From positions 53,821,330 through 53,885,329 of the forward strand of contig NC_133935.1 of assembly GCF_031877795.1 (NCBI RefSeq): a stretch of DNA of 64,000 nt. Reading direction: 5' to 3'. The stretch is from Strix aluco (lineage: Eukaryota > Chordata > Aves > Strigiformes > Strigidae). The first letter of the stretch is position 1; the number at the start of each line of letters is the position of its first letter. The position numbers were made by a program, and so were the translations under genes. Shown one piece after another: positions 26,901 through 39,881 of this stretch. The notes beneath the pieces are model-generated. The model was not told the DNA's origin. It searched no databases and saw only the letters and a list, made by a program, of their open reading frames with translations.

Positions 26901-29900
26901 TTATTCACATCTGAAGGATTAAGGGAAAAGCAATAGACATGTACACATTTTTTTGGGTATGCACCTTTTTTTTTAATGTATTGCAGTGTTGGACTGCAAT
27001 GAAACTGCTCAGAAGTAAGCCACATCATTTGCTTGTGATGCATTTTTTATGCTTAGCCTGTGTATTTCTTAATTCATAGATACTATGTCTTACACTGCAG
27101 AATAAATGCTTTTTTATGAACTAGGCCCTCTATTGTGTTTAATAAGTACCTAAAGCATTGAATTAGGCAGGCATAAAAGGCTGTGGAGGGCAACTTTCAC
27201 TATTTTACTTAAGCCCAAGCTCTGGAAAGCTGAGAGGGCTGGGGGTACACAGGGCTATGGGTAAAGGTTAGGGAGACAGTGCTGTGGTCCACCTCCGCCT
27301 CCAGTCAGCAGAAACAGTGATTGGAGCAATCTGCTCTCCATTTTGCACCTGTTCTCAGCCCTCTGTTTTGCTCCTGTCCCTTTCTTTTCAGTAACAGAAG
27401 CACCTTAGGGCTGCCAGGCTCCCATCTCTTACCTCTGAGGCGGTAAAATCATTGATTTACATATTTTCAGAGACCACTTGAGCTGACTCAAGCTGCCACA
27501 TATACAGACTACATTAACTGAGCTTCAGCTGTATTTCTGAAAGCAATGTGATTATAACAGCTTTAAAAGACAGGGCAGTCTGTAATTAGCAGAGGGTTTT
27601 TCCTGGTAATTACATTAACCTTTAGTTGAATGTTACTCAACCCATCACGATGTTATTTTTATGGTCCCCTACCAAAGTATGCCTCTGAAGGATTGCGAAC
27701 CTGTTTTGGTCAGTGGAAAATTCCACGTTCTTGCATAAATCCTACAAGTGCCTTGCTTTGGTCGAGTGCTACCCTGCGCTGTGCCTGGTAAGGTTTGCAA
27801 ACAATAGCCTCACTGGATGGAGGGAATCCAACCCCTCTAGCAGCATTTTCAGTCATTCTTTCCCTGTGTAATGAATGAAGAATGAAAAATGCAGCTATTC
27901 ACAGAGCAGTTTTGTCAGATAGTAATGACCCAAGTACTAATGTAACAGTTTGTCACATGATATGTTCTGTATATTGTTATTTTCCATAGGGTTTGTTTGT
28001 CTCTGTGTTTTCCAAGCACAGAACTGTATATAGTGTACAGCAGAGCTCTAGACACATACAGAGAAAACAGGGGCCATGACTACAGCAGAAAACAAGCTGG
28101 ATAAATATGCAAACATTCCTCATAAAAATCCAGTGAAGAGATTACATGCACAAATACACAAAAGTTCATGAGAGGTGGTCTGGCACCATGGATTCTTCCC
28201 TTGCTCATTTAATCTGATTAAGTTCATTCCATATAACTGTAGTCTACGATGTGGTAAAAGTACCACTGTAACTTAGCTTAGTTCAAGTACTAGTAAAAAT
28301 TTCATGAGTGCAGTTCTGAGAACAGAATAAGACCTCAGAACAAGCTGAGTGGATAAGACATGAGAAAAGTTATTTTTATTAAAAATAAAATTATAAGAAA
28401 TAAAATTTTGTTCAGTTTTGCCTACTTTTCATTCAGAATTCTTAAAATTATGATCCTGATGCAGATCTGTGAGTAAGAGAAAGAGATATCAGCTGAAATA
28501 GTCCTGTAAGCTGCTGAGAGTGGAATAACCCTTGGTCACTCGGGTCACCAAGCTCTGGGGATATTCTCTTTTATCTTGTCCTCAGTTTCCTACCAGCTAA
28601 ATGGACATACGTCTTCCTTTCCCCCAGCCTACTTTTGTCTTCAGACCAAAATGCTCTTGGGGCAGCAGGTTAGTCTGCTGCAGACCTCTGGGTTGGGGTC
28701 CTGGCAGGACTTCCAAGTGCTACCATACCCCTGTGATAGCTGTGTCAAAGTAAAAAGGGAGTTTCTCCATAATGTTAATACCAGCATCGTTTGGTTGCTG
28801 TTTATCTTTCTTTTACAAATGCACACATTTGTGAAGACTCTTACTCTAGGTGTGTAACATGGTTCTGCTTCAAGTCCGCCTGGCCCAGTCCAGGCACCCA
28901 GAGCTGAGTATACAGGTTCAAATGCTGCCAAGGGAGGGAGGATGGGCCTCTGCCCACGTAATTGGGGTTTCCTCTGAAAACTAGGATAAAGGAATTGTGC
29001 AAAGTGATGCACCTGGTCACTTACCTGTTTCATTTCTCAGCACAACCAAAGGACTTCTGTCACACAGTCACTTGTTCCATGAATACAAACATCAATTGCA
29101 ATGAACAAATTTCAGTAGTGATAGTATTCCTTCTCTACTAATTTTTGTTTCTCCACTGATTCATTCTTGGCATATCATCAACTTTTTCTTCAATTGAACA
29201 GTTACTTTAATTATATTTCCCTCTTTCAGTAATATGTTTCATCTATTTTTTACGCTGTAATGTGAAGGCTTCCTGCATGAGTTTGCATTATAAATCATTC
29301 CTATTTTCTCCATTTGATGCCTAGCATCTTTCAAAGTGGCAGAAATATGGTAATGAAGGGAGTAGCATCTCCATCTCCCATAGCAAGGTATGCTGCAGTT
29401 AAAAGAGAACCTGATAACTTCTGAATGAAAATTAGATTACCTAATATCAGACCTTGAAGTTAGGTGTCTAAATTCATGTTATACTTACTGGGGAGAGCTG
29501 GGCACTTCTGGAGGACAACTTGACTCTCCTATATTGAACCTCTATGCTAAGATTAGAATAGTTGCATCCTAGAAGTACTTATTCATGTTTTAATGACTAT
29601 AAAAGGAATCTAGATGAGTAGCTCACTTACAGTCATCTTCATCATGGGCATCCAGAGTTAATTAACGTGAATCCCATGCTGAATGTCCTAATTTCCAGAA
29701 ACTTCAGGAACCCACCTACTCCTGGAGTGTGAGAAAACTTTTAATCCAATACAAAATCTCAGGTTATTCACCAGCTTTTCAAAATATTTTTGTTATTAAT
29801 AAGTCACAAACTCATAGTCTTCTGCTACAAACTTATGATGAGCTCAACACTTGAAGGTTGGCAGTTCTCATTCCTCCTGTGCAGTCACGTTCCTTGAGAT

Positions 29901-32900
29901 GGAAAGGATCTCATATTCTTCACTTTCTGAGACAAAAAGGAATGTTCTGTGCTGTGATGACTACATGGTACAGGAGTGAAAAGCTGAGGGGATTTCCCAA
30001 TCTGTGGTACGCCTGGGACATGGAATGACAGCTTCCATCTGGAGCAGTTCTTATATCCTACATTTCTGCAAACTGACTGTTTTCTCCACCAGACTGGATA
30101 GGTACAAGGATGTTCTCTGAGGTTAATTTTAGCTCCATAGGAAACTCCTTCCAGAGACAACAGAAGGAGTTAGACTTCTACAGAGACCAAGTCAAAATGT
30201 TTAAGTTACAGTCCCTTCTGGGGCCCTAGTTTGGGCTTGCCCACATGGATGGGCAGTAAGGAGACTGGCTTCATGAGGTTGATGATGGTTTCTCACCTCT
30301 GTGGAAAAAAGTCTTTGAAACAGGAGTAGTCTTTGTTTAATTTATCAGCATTGTGTCTATGAAACAAGAGCCCCAGGCCTCTGTAGCCCCGAAGTCAGCT
30401 ATTGTTTAGGGCAAAAGAGCAGCAGAGTCATCCACAGCTGTGAGCAGAACCAGTATGAGAAGTAACTTCTTCCCTAAATCTTCCATTGTTAAAGAAATGG
30501 TATCCACTATGGTGAACCGTAGGGGACCTCTTCTTGCACTTCCAGAAGGCTGAACCTGAGGGAAGGGTTTTTGTGAATGTTGTGTATTTCTCATCACTGT
30601 ACTTAATCAGATCCTTTTTAAAAGTTAAAAAGACCCCAAATCAGCTGAAGATTCGATAAGATAGCTAGATAAAGTACCTTCATTTCTCATGAATGCTTTC
30701 TCAGAAAAAGAACAAACTTGAATCCACATCACTTAGATTAAAATCTGGAAACTTCCAAAGCAAATACAAACTAGTCTGTGGTGTTGCTGAGCTTCCACAG
30801 GACATCTGACTGCCCCAAATTATCTATTTAATGTTCTTACAGAATTTGGTAGAGCAGTTTATCTTTAGTTTCTATCTTTATATGAAAATGGTAAATCTTC
30901 ACCCAAAGCTACATCACAGAAAGCCTTCAAAAGACCATGATGTCTGCAGAATTCCTATACAATACTTTAGGATACGCACTGTTGCATCAACATCCATTGC
31001 AGGGCTGGAGACATGATATTGTGATATCCTTTATTTTCCATTTCTACAAAAGTTTTATTGTAACTGTAAAGAGCATTGGACTTCATGGCTTATATAATAT
31101 CATGCATAAATATCATCAAGGCTAGAAAAGGGCAACCATGGTATAAATCTGGGCTTGACAGGATAACAGGAAAATTAATTTCAGATAAGCCTGGCTAATA
31201 ATAATAAATCTTCACATAAGGTTCATATGAGGCCTTTTCTTGTCTTTCCCTTCATCTTTTCTCAAAGCAAGAAAATATCATGTTCTAAACTCCCCAAACA
31301 CTTCCTGGAGTAAGTGGAGTTCTAACATAAAGAGCTGGTTCCTTTATGTGACCAATTTTTGTTTTTATTTATACTTCAAAATAGTGTGGAAGGAGTCCCA
31401 CAGCACCACAGTTTCACCTAAAGCTGTTTACATAAAAAGCCTTTCTAGTCAGTTTATCACTTAGGAAATTTGCATCAAGATCATAAAATAAATGTCATTA
31501 TTCCACTTAATAACCACAAGGATACAAACTTCATCTTCTCTAATGATGTGTTTTACTTCTGGCCAAAAAGATTAAAACCCTTTTCCTATAGGTTCTAGTT
31601 GTTCAAGCCATACCAGGGAGCTCTAAAATTTTACAGCCTTATTTAAAATACAGCATTACTACTCTCTCTGGTTAATCTTCAAAACCTAATCACCATCTGA
31701 TATGACTACAAAAGACACAGTAAAAGTATTCTTTAAAAATTTTTTCAAACCTTCTAACAGGTAAATTTGCTTGTGTTGCCAAAATACTGAACTTCACTAC
31801 TAAAATAGATGCTTTGAAATAGATCATGGAAACTCTTGCTTCCTGTGGAAAAAAATGTTTATTTGTTTGTCAGTAGATTTTTAAACACAGTTACTGACAT
31901 CCTCTTTAACGTCTCACACAAGCCTCATACACTTGTGGTGGCTCTCCACTTTGTTTGGTGGTAGCTTGTCCATGTGCAAACAGACCTGACCCTTTGCATT
32001 TGAGCAAGAGCGCACTCAGACGACTCTGTGTCATTTCCTTGTCCAGCTGTAAGCTCGGAGCTCTCAACTTGGTCTTGCACCTCATTGCGGTTTCAGTGCC
32101 AAAGCTGCCTGGTTGCCTTGGAGCACCAGGAAGCCAAACCCACAACTGTCTCTGCTCACACCAATGTAGCTGTAGCCTCATCTGTAGAAGGGCTTCCAAA
32201 GAGAAATTCATATGGAAAACATATTTATCAAAAACTCTCTGTAAAAAGCAAAACTTAAGTGATTTTTTTTCCCCAGGATATTTCTTACTCAGAACTATTA
32301 TCTTCAATGTTTACTAAAAATAAAGACTAAATTTTCGTGTGCCTAGTTAGATAGTTAATATTAGTACCTTTCTCAATAGCATAGTTTTTCAACAAAGTCA
32401 AAACTTACTACTGAAAATGTTAGTGAAAAAAGATTATTAATTTTTTTTATATTTTTGAAGATTTTTTTTACATTTTTATAAAAGAAAAAGTAATTTTTTA
32501 AACAGAGTAAAATCATAACTGTGGTGATCTTCATTAAAGGAACAATGAAAATCGGAAAACATAGCAAAAAATTAGTAGGGATCAACTCTGAATGTCCTTA
32601 GATACCATTGACTAAGAAATTAGTTAAAACAGTCATTTTCAGGTTTCATACTGGGCCTTATTTACAGCCCAGCCCTTGCTAGGAACCAAAGTTCTCCGAG
32701 TTTTGTCTACTTTTGCTACCAATCACATGTTTATGTGTGTGGTCATTGTTGCCACCCCATATGGCAAGTATTACACATATCCTGATGGACTACAGAAGTA
32801 GACAGGAATCATTAGGGCCTCAGAGGCAGCAGAGAAAGAGATATGGCCATGGGAAGAAGGGCTACAGAGCTTCTGTGTAGACTCCCAGTGTTGGAAACAT

Positions 32901-33901
32901 CACCAGTGCAGCTGCCAAGTTGTAGCTGCCCACACAAGCACATGCTAAATGGATCCTTATCTCTCCATTCTACCACAAACAATTATTTGTTTTCTCTTTA
33001 TCTGTATTTTTATCTCCACCCTAGGACTCATTCAGCTCTTTTACAAAGACAATCCTTGGATAGGATTCAGATTCAAGCTTCTCTTTTTCTTTTTTTCTCT
33101 GGACAAAGCCTTTTTATAATTGTGCAGGCATTACACAAGATTCCTTTTTTTAATAAATTTTTACTCAGGTCAAATCTCTTTGTATTGTATATTTAGGTAG
33201 CATCTGCACTTAGACAAACTCTGAGAGTATAAATCCCTAGCATGCAAAAGTGAGAGCAGGATGCTACCATCACTTACAGAAAATCAGACCACAGTTATAC
33301 CTTAGGTCTTGAACGCATATGCCAAATGAATTAGATAAATAGCTTTAGATAAATAATCAACATTGGCCTGGATCTGCTGAGTAAGATGCGCAGTCCAGGT
33401 AAAAGAAGGTAAACAGAGATTAACTATTTCTAGTTTGGATTATCCAAAGTTTGCACGTTTTCACTGCCTACCTCTGTATAGCGGGAAACTGAGTTCAGTC
33501 CATCATATGTCATTACATTCCTGGTTTGGGGTTTGGTACAGAATGGACTAGTAAGCATCCACGTTGAATTTACTTGACGTTGCTGCATTTTCTCTTTTGA
33601 GATGGAACCTCTTAGGAACCTGAGGGTAACAAGGGGTACAAAACTGCCTAAAATGCATCATTATAACAATGATGTGTCCCAGCAATAGGCCCTTTCCCTG
33701 ACCATGTACCCTACAGCATGTTATAATGTAGCAGCAGGGAAGAAAAACATCAGAAGAGCCCAAAAACCACCTCTGTGGCCCTGTGTGACCCCCCCCAGGG
33801 GCTGCTGTTCTGGTGCTCAGCATGCAACACTTGACTAACAACCAGTGTATGAGTGAAGTGTAGCACTCAGTAAACAAAGTTTTTGAAACATCACTTTTTT
33901 C

Positions 33902-33919
33902 TTTTTTTTTTTTTTTTTT
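33902..33919 (+). repeat. Poly-T run (18)
   Basis: 18 T preceded by T6C and followed by GCAGGCAG. The tract plus AG mimics a strong splice acceptor, but the downstream sequence closes quickly in every frame. Confidence 0.9.
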
Positions 33920-34513
33920 GCAGGCAGGAAACCATATATTTTACTATCACATGAAAGACAGCAGTCTGCTGCTTTTTTGGTTTTGTTTTTTTAAAGCAGC
34001 TGGTTTTCTAATGGCTTTGCACAAGTACAAACTAGGTTATTCACATGCTTCTGAGAATATTCTTGCTCTTTTCTAAGTCATTTGTTTATTAGATGGCATA
34101 GGAATGTCTCAGATGTATTGAAGTTCAAAAGACATAGAAAGATTAGAAAAAGAACTGTTCCTCAAACTGAGTTTTCATTTCATGTAAATTCCATTACTAT
34201 AATTTTAACAATTTAAATTAAGACATTTGGAAAAAATAACAATTCCTTTATTGTCAAAAGCACCTCATTCATATTGGCAAAAGCTCCTCCAACTAGGTAA
34301 TAGCATGTCTCTTCATGTAGTTGTTAAATTAAGGCCACAAGGAACTGTTGGATATACAGAAAATATCTTTGATAAAAGCCATGTTTCCCAGAGAACTATC
34401 CAGTCATGAAGGTAACAATAGATGAGGAATCCACCACTTCCTATGGCAGATCAATCCCAATAGTCATCAACAATATAAATACGTGTCTGCCATTTCAGGT
34501 TCTTACTGTATAC

Positions 34514-34722
34514 AGCAAGAAACTTTTTCCCTACGAGGACAGAATTGGAGCATGTTGCCCAAGGCAGTTGTGCTCTCCATCCTTGCAGGTTTTCAAGACC
34601 TGACTGGATAAAGCCCTGAGCAACCTGGTCTGAGCTCAGAGGTGATGCTGCTTTGAGTAGGAGGTTGGATTAGTGACATCCTGAGGACCCTACCAGTCTG
34701 AATTATCCTGTGATTTTATGAC
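34514..34722 (+). repeat. CR1 LINE 3'-end fragment (sense)
   Basis: Sense-strand 3' end of a CR1 copy. It starts in the region encoding the C-terminal 'fF' motif ('gcaagaaactttttccctac') and runs through 'atgttgcccaaggcag', 'gagcaacctggtctgagctc' and 'taggaggttggattag', ending with the 'cctgtgattttatgaca' terminus. Several substitutions and one degenerate terminal octamer indicate an old copy. The blocks near the end match a different CR1 subfamily from the other copies in the window. No coding capacity remains. Confidence 0.88.
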
Positions 34723-37700
34723 ACTATAATCCCAACATTAATTTGCCTGTCTCCAGCTTCCAGGCACTAGTCTTAATTAGACCTTTGTGGGCTACCAGTC
34801 TTAGCTCTACTGAATTATATCTCCTTGGAATGCTCACCCCCTGGCCACCAAGGAAGCAGAAAGCAAGATGTGACAGAATGCTCAGTCTACCTGCTGTGAG
34901 ACTGAGGCATGAAGCTCTGGCAATTCCAGCCTGCAAGGAGTTTCCCCACTTCTGACTCTGCAGCAGGAGATCTCCAGGCTCCCAGGCTGCCTGTTGGTGA
35001 GCCTTGGGAGAAGCTCTCATCTGCATCACAGATCAGCCCAGAGCCACAGACGTTGCCTTTCTTCGTTCCCCACCAGGCAGACTAGCAGAAATACTTTTGA
35101 CTGAAAAAACACACCACAATTTCCAGGCTGCCCCTATGCCCAACTGCAAGCAACTAATTTCAAAAATATTTTATTATATTGTCTTATTATTAAAGAAGAC
35201 CTGATATCAAAGCTAATTCAGACACAGAATTAAGAATAAGGGACTCTTCAAGACATGAAAGACAATCATGTTAATGCATTATATGCTTTCCTGTTATAAT
35301 AGAAATGGTGAGTAAGTTTTGAAATTGGAATGGTAGAGTTGTTTCCCACGTGGAATAAAATAATGCATATTTCAGATCCTTTTGTTAAGAATTACAACAG
35401 AATTCAAAATGAGGGATTTTGTTCAATTAAGAAGCTAGAAATAAATAGTAGGAAAAGGGGAAAAAACATGAGAAAAGTTAGTATGTTCTCTTTTATCCAT
35501 AACAGACATTTTTTACTGTTTTGGAGACAGCAATTAGTCTAAGTAAATTAAATCAAGCGTTTCATAAGATTTTTAAGAAGTTGGGAAGGCTGGAAAGAGA
35601 TTAATAAGTCTAGACAAAATATCCCTGTTTAATGTGGTTATTCATGCCACCTATGAAGGATGTGACTTGTGGTGACCAAGCTCTGTAATCATTTTAGCAT
35701 GATACAGAGCATCATTTGAATGAAAGAACTCAGTCATTTGAACTTTGGGGTACATAATAGTCACTCTCATAGTGGAAGTGTGTTTAATGTGTTGAAATTA
35801 GTCTGAAGAGAGAAATTGTTCCGGTTCCCATTTTTTTCTGCAGATTCTTTTTAGGCCTGAGCATTTTCCCAAGATACTCAGGAAGCTCCACTCAGGAAAT
35901 GGGAGAAAAATCTGATTACACTTAAAATGCATACTGTAGTCAATGCTTTGCACTACTTTGATTACTACTGTGTTAACTTCTGTATTTCCTGCTGACAGTT
36001 CAGTAGAACGTTCCACGCAGCTATTGCAAGGCACACATTTTTAGTATAAAGTTTTACATTTCAGTCATGCAGAAGCAAGAAGTAGAAGCTGCTGTACAAG
36101 TAGAAGCTGCTGTACAACATCCAGGATGAGATCAGAAGTGTCATAGAAACACAAAGCTGATATATCTTTTCCAGAAGATATGGATCAAAATCTGATCGGG
36201 AAAAAACATGAGTTAAGTTTATTCATCTACTTGTTCCCACCACATTTCAGTGGTTTGATCCATCATTTCAAAAGAAGCACCATCATTATTTTGGAAATTT
36301 TGTGACCCTTCAGTGAGAATTTAGGCTCAAGACCATAGTCTCAGATGACAACACATTGCTTATGTGATTGGATCTTTCAAAAAGCAGTGAGTGTCTCCTA
36401 GACCTAATTTTTCTTCCTGTTCTTCACTTGTAGGTTTACAAGATGCATCTCACAATACAACATGAAAAAGATTTGAGGGAGAAGAACTGGAATATGGCTA
36501 TTATATGGGGACAAGGTTCTGCTCTTAGTCTTTCATCATCTCTTCAAATGCTTTGCAGACAAACTGAAATTCACATAGAAAATGCTAATTCATCTCAAAC
36601 CAGTCAGAAAATACACCCATTTTTGCTTTTAGCCAGTGAGTTACCATGGGTATCCCTCAAGAGCTTTGTGCTTCGTACAGTGCTACGGGGCTACACCACT
36701 GACACCACAATGCAAATAGCAAATAATAACAGAAGAAAGAGTAGGTACTACAGGCATGTCATCCAGTCACCAAACCTTACCCACCCTGCCCCCAAAAATA
36801 CCCCCAAAAAACCCCAAAATAAATAGTTTGCCCCTAAATTGTAAATTTAAAAGATCACTATTGAAAACAGGAAAATAATATTCACTATGTAGTGAATCAG
36901 AGCACATTTTGGCCACATGCGAATTCCTAATGGGTTGGACATTTAGATAAAACATAAAACACAAAAAGCTCATTAAAACAGGACCAAAAATGGTATGTGT
37001 CATTTCCCCTCCTTTTATATTTCTGTCAACTTAAGTATTTCCTCCTTTTCTAGAACTGAAGGCTACAGAATCTTGAAATTTTTTTGCTGACTTTCTCCTG
37101 GTGCATGAATAACACTTTTTCATTGTTTGACTTCCTTATCAAAGAGTTTTCACTGTGGTTGTTTAAAATCTTACTTCTTCAGTCTATCTAATCAGTACTG
37201 TCAGGACAGGAGAGATAGCTTTGGCAGCAATCTTAATAAAAAAGACAGAAGAGACATTAAAAAAGGTTTATTCACAGGGTTTTGCCATTAGTCAGACTCC
37301 TTTCAAAATCCAGTAAATGTTGCCCTGTAGTGGATTTACTCTTGAAGCCTGCAGAATACCACACATGGCAATGTACATAAAATAAGTAAGGTGACAGGTA
37401 GGAGGCAGCATCTTACCTAGATCATATGGAGTCTCACCATGACAGACAAATCTTACAGGTCACAGAGAAACAAAACCAAGAGCTCAGCAAAAGTCCAGGA
37501 ACACAGCAAAATAATGTAGTTTCAGCACCAGTTCCAACACTGTGCCATGGCCAATGTTTTCCAGCTCAGACCACATGCTTCCAGGATGCTGAGCAAAAAG
37601 CCAGGAACTTGAAAACTCACCTGCAAAGGTGGCTACTTAAAATAATCAAGACTTAAGGAGAAAATTTCTGGATGATATAATTTCAGATCCTCTGGATGAA

Positions 37701-38380
37701 ACTAAGGAGTATTCACAGAACATGAAAGTAACGAAGGATGTTTCAGAAAATCATCACCTCTTTTTTTGTGACACAAAGTCTGTAGCTTTACACATGGGAA
37801 AATCAAAGCTGTGCAGAGTAAAAAGATAAAAGATTTTAGACTTGAAATTCAGCACAGATTTTGTGCTGCGAAAAATAATATCACACATATCAGGTGTAAG
37901 AACTGGTATTCAGGGAGCTTGTGCCCCAACACAAAGGGACTGGTTAACACTAATAATGAGATGTTAAGGCTATGAGGGAATTAAGATGGCGCAGATCATT
38001 GTTTCTATAACTTAGACCAATGACCCAGCAGGCTAGAACAACCAATGAACAAACTTTGTTAGCACGTGGTTCACTTTTCCTAACAACTCCAAGTGTTCTG
38101 GCATTGTGGTGATCAGTGCAAAGGTTGCATGGGTACTAATCTCTTGTGTGGTCCTCAACCTTACCCTCCTTCAAATGGGGAACCAGGCAGAGGACAAGGC
38201 AGGTCCAAGATGATCTCTTTTCTTTGATTCAGGAGTGCCTGAAAGAACACAGCAGAGCAGTGGCTCTCAGTGAGCTTCTGCATCCATTTCCTCCTCAAAA
38301 TGTGTGATGATGCTTCCAGTAAAATTAAGGGTACAAGTCAACTTCTTCAGGGTACAGCATATAGCTATATGATCTCATAG
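34723..38380. other. Gene-free stretch
   Basis: No recognised gene. An 18-bp perfect tandem duplication is at 36080-36115. A plus-strand exon-like segment with strong acceptor and donor and an open frame lies at 36434-36635 (see findings). A MIR-like but unconvincing stretch is at about 37770-37830. The GC-richer block 34740-35050 was not recognised. Confidence 0.5.
36080..36115 (+). repeat. 18-bp perfect tandem duplication
   Basis: The 18-mer AAGTAGAAGCTGCTGTAC occurs twice back to back (36080-36097 and 36098-36115) with no mismatch, so it is probably recent and may be polymorphic in copy number. Confidence 0.95.
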
Positions 38381-38385
38381 TTCAT
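38381..38385 (+). repeat. Target-site duplication, left copy (LTR 1)
   Basis: TTCAT immediately before the TG start of LTR 1; identical to 38750-38754. Confidence 0.92.
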
Positions 38386-38749
38386 TGTCCTGGTTTAACC
38401 AGGATAGGGTTAAGTTTCCCCAGCAGTGGGGGGGGGAGCTCTAGCCGGGTTATTCAGATACCATGCGGAGGTCACATCCTGGCACGTCACATTTCCTGGC
38501 GCGGGAGCGCGGTGCACGAGGGGTTTTGTACATCTGCTCCTCTCACTGCTGTATTTGGTAGCTATTTTGCTCTGTTCATTGCTATCACTATTACTGTTAT
38601 TGTTATTGGTGTTGTTTGTTGTGTTGCTATTGCATTGTTGTATTAAACCTTTCCTTATTTCAGTCTTGGGGCTTTGTATTTCACTCCCTTTGTGGGGGAG
38701 GGGTAGCGGCCACGTGGTCTCAGACCCCGGCAGGGGCTAAACCACCACA
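38386..38749 (+). mobile_element. Solo LTR 1 of an endogenous retrovirus (ERVL-like), 364 bp
   Basis: The element starts TGTCCTGGTTTA and ends TAAACCACCACA, imperfect terminal inverted repeats (10 of 12 bp) with the canonical TG...CA ends. It is flanked by a perfect 5-bp target-site duplication, TTCAT (38381-38385 and 38750-38754). Polyadenylation signal ATTAAA is at 38642-38647. A CpG-rich block at about 38480-38520 includes GCGCGGGAGCGCG. The first bases after TG form an inverted repeat, TCCTGGTT-T-AACCAGGA. There is no internal gag, pol or env and no second LTR, so this is a solo LTR left by recombination. The 5-bp duplication and end sequences resemble avian ERVL LTRs as I remember them; the family name is inference. 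Surviving CpGs and intact duplications suggest a young insertion. The open frame 38426-38740 inside it is not a gene. Confidence 0.93.
38642..38647 (+). promoter_or_regulatory. LTR 1 polyadenylation signal
   Basis: ATTAAA, the common variant hexamer, in the 3' half of LTR 1. It fixes the element's orientation as plus together with the TG...CA ends. Confidence 0.7.
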
Positions 38750-38754
38750 TTCAT
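38750..38754 (+). repeat. Target-site duplication, right copy (LTR 1)
   Basis: TTCAT immediately after the CA end of LTR 1; identical to 38381-38385. Confidence 0.92.
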
Positions 38755-39862
38755 ATTTTTATTAGAACCAGTGCAGAAACATCTTTCTTGCCCAACTGTA
38801 TGAACTAAGTTCTACCTCCTTGTATTTAAATCATATGAATTCTCTGAAACCCATATCATTCCTGAGTCATCTTACATCTTAATTAGGCTCAAATAAGAGA
38901 GTAGGCAAGTATATATAGACTGACTTATTACTCAGATTTGAGGAGTATCTGCATTAGAATGACATATAAAATGCTTAACCTTAATGACTGTTATCTACTC
39001 TCTTCACTCTCAACAACCATGTGAGCAAGAATAAAATTCAAATGCTAATTCTTAGCTCATGTGAGTCATGCTTTCTTACAATATTCAGACTTTTTTTTTT
39101 TTCCTACTTGTCTCTTTGGCACACCAGTAGAAAAAAAGCTACTTGGAAGGGAAGTGGAAGAAGGGCAGTTGAAAATAATTGATGGAAATAGCTTATTCTT
39201 TAAATTTGAATGGAAAAGCTAATATTCATGGCTAAATTACCTAAATCTACTAACACATAAGTTTTACTGTCAAAAATAATGCAGAGGAAGGTGGACTCCA
39301 ACTATATTTTCTTTAGCAACCCTGCTTTTGAAAACCCTAAATTTAGTTAACAGACAAAACCCTTCTTAACCCTTCTTACTTTAACCACCCTTCCTGAACC
39401 AAATACAGTTCTCTCCAACAGATTTATTTTATCCTTCTACACCCCCATTTTCCCAACTCAGAGCTTAAACTCTTATACCTTTACTCACACTGAACAGTCT
39501 TAAGTAACCATACCTATTTCAGTGAGACTTCAAGAAGAAACCTCTGTGTTAGCTAAGGTTTCTAAAACTGGCCATGCATGGAAAATTCTTGTGTGAACCT
39601 AAGTCATTAGGCTGGATCTCATCATGTATCAACAAGACTGTCAATTCATTTCTGGTTTTACAGATGCCTTCCAGTTGTGTCATACCTACCCTTTAAACAT
39701 TGTTTCAGAGTTCCAGCTCAAAATGAAGTCCACAGATACAAAGCAAGATCTTTACCTGGATGGCATTTATTTTCAGTATGGATGTTGAGGACACCAAGGC
39801 ATTTGTCTAAAAAGCACAGAATTAGGGAAAACACATTATTTAAAATTGTGTGGTCTAAATTT

Positions 39863-39881
39863 TATATATATATATATATAT
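39863..39881 (+). repeat. (TA)n dinucleotide microsatellite
   Basis: About 9.5 perfect TA units following AATTT. Short but likely variable in length. Confidence 0.9.

Larger units (their letters stand above)
10998..34513. other. Long gene-free stretch
   Basis: About 23.5 kb with no recognised gene or large repeat. It contains poly-A at 11945-11962, poly-A followed by A/G-rich sequence at about 20107-20135, a short GCT-rich run near 25936-25956 and poly-T at 33902-33919. Two blocks (about 17150-17290 and 27440-27770) have the look of conserved noncoding elements, with many homeodomain-type TAAT motifs. Minus-strand exon-like segments occur at 20947-21207 and 19587-19670 (see findings). A weak MIR-like stretch is at 18716-18785. 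The 211-codon minus frame at 12033-12668 is the longest in the window but has no recognisable domain or splice context. Confidence 0.5.

Noticed and set aside
33890-33925. Poly-T plus GCAG as a splice acceptor.
   Set aside because: A homopolymer followed by AG; no donor within a plausible distance and the frames close within a couple of dozen codons.
37770-37830. Second MIR-like stretch.
   Set aside because: Even weaker than the one at 18716; could be chance similarity of A/G-rich sequence.
38426-38740. 104-codon frame with a hydrophobic Leu/Val run.
   Set aside because: It lies wholly inside solo LTR 1; the hydrophobic run comes from its TTATTGTTATTG-rich U3/R segment.
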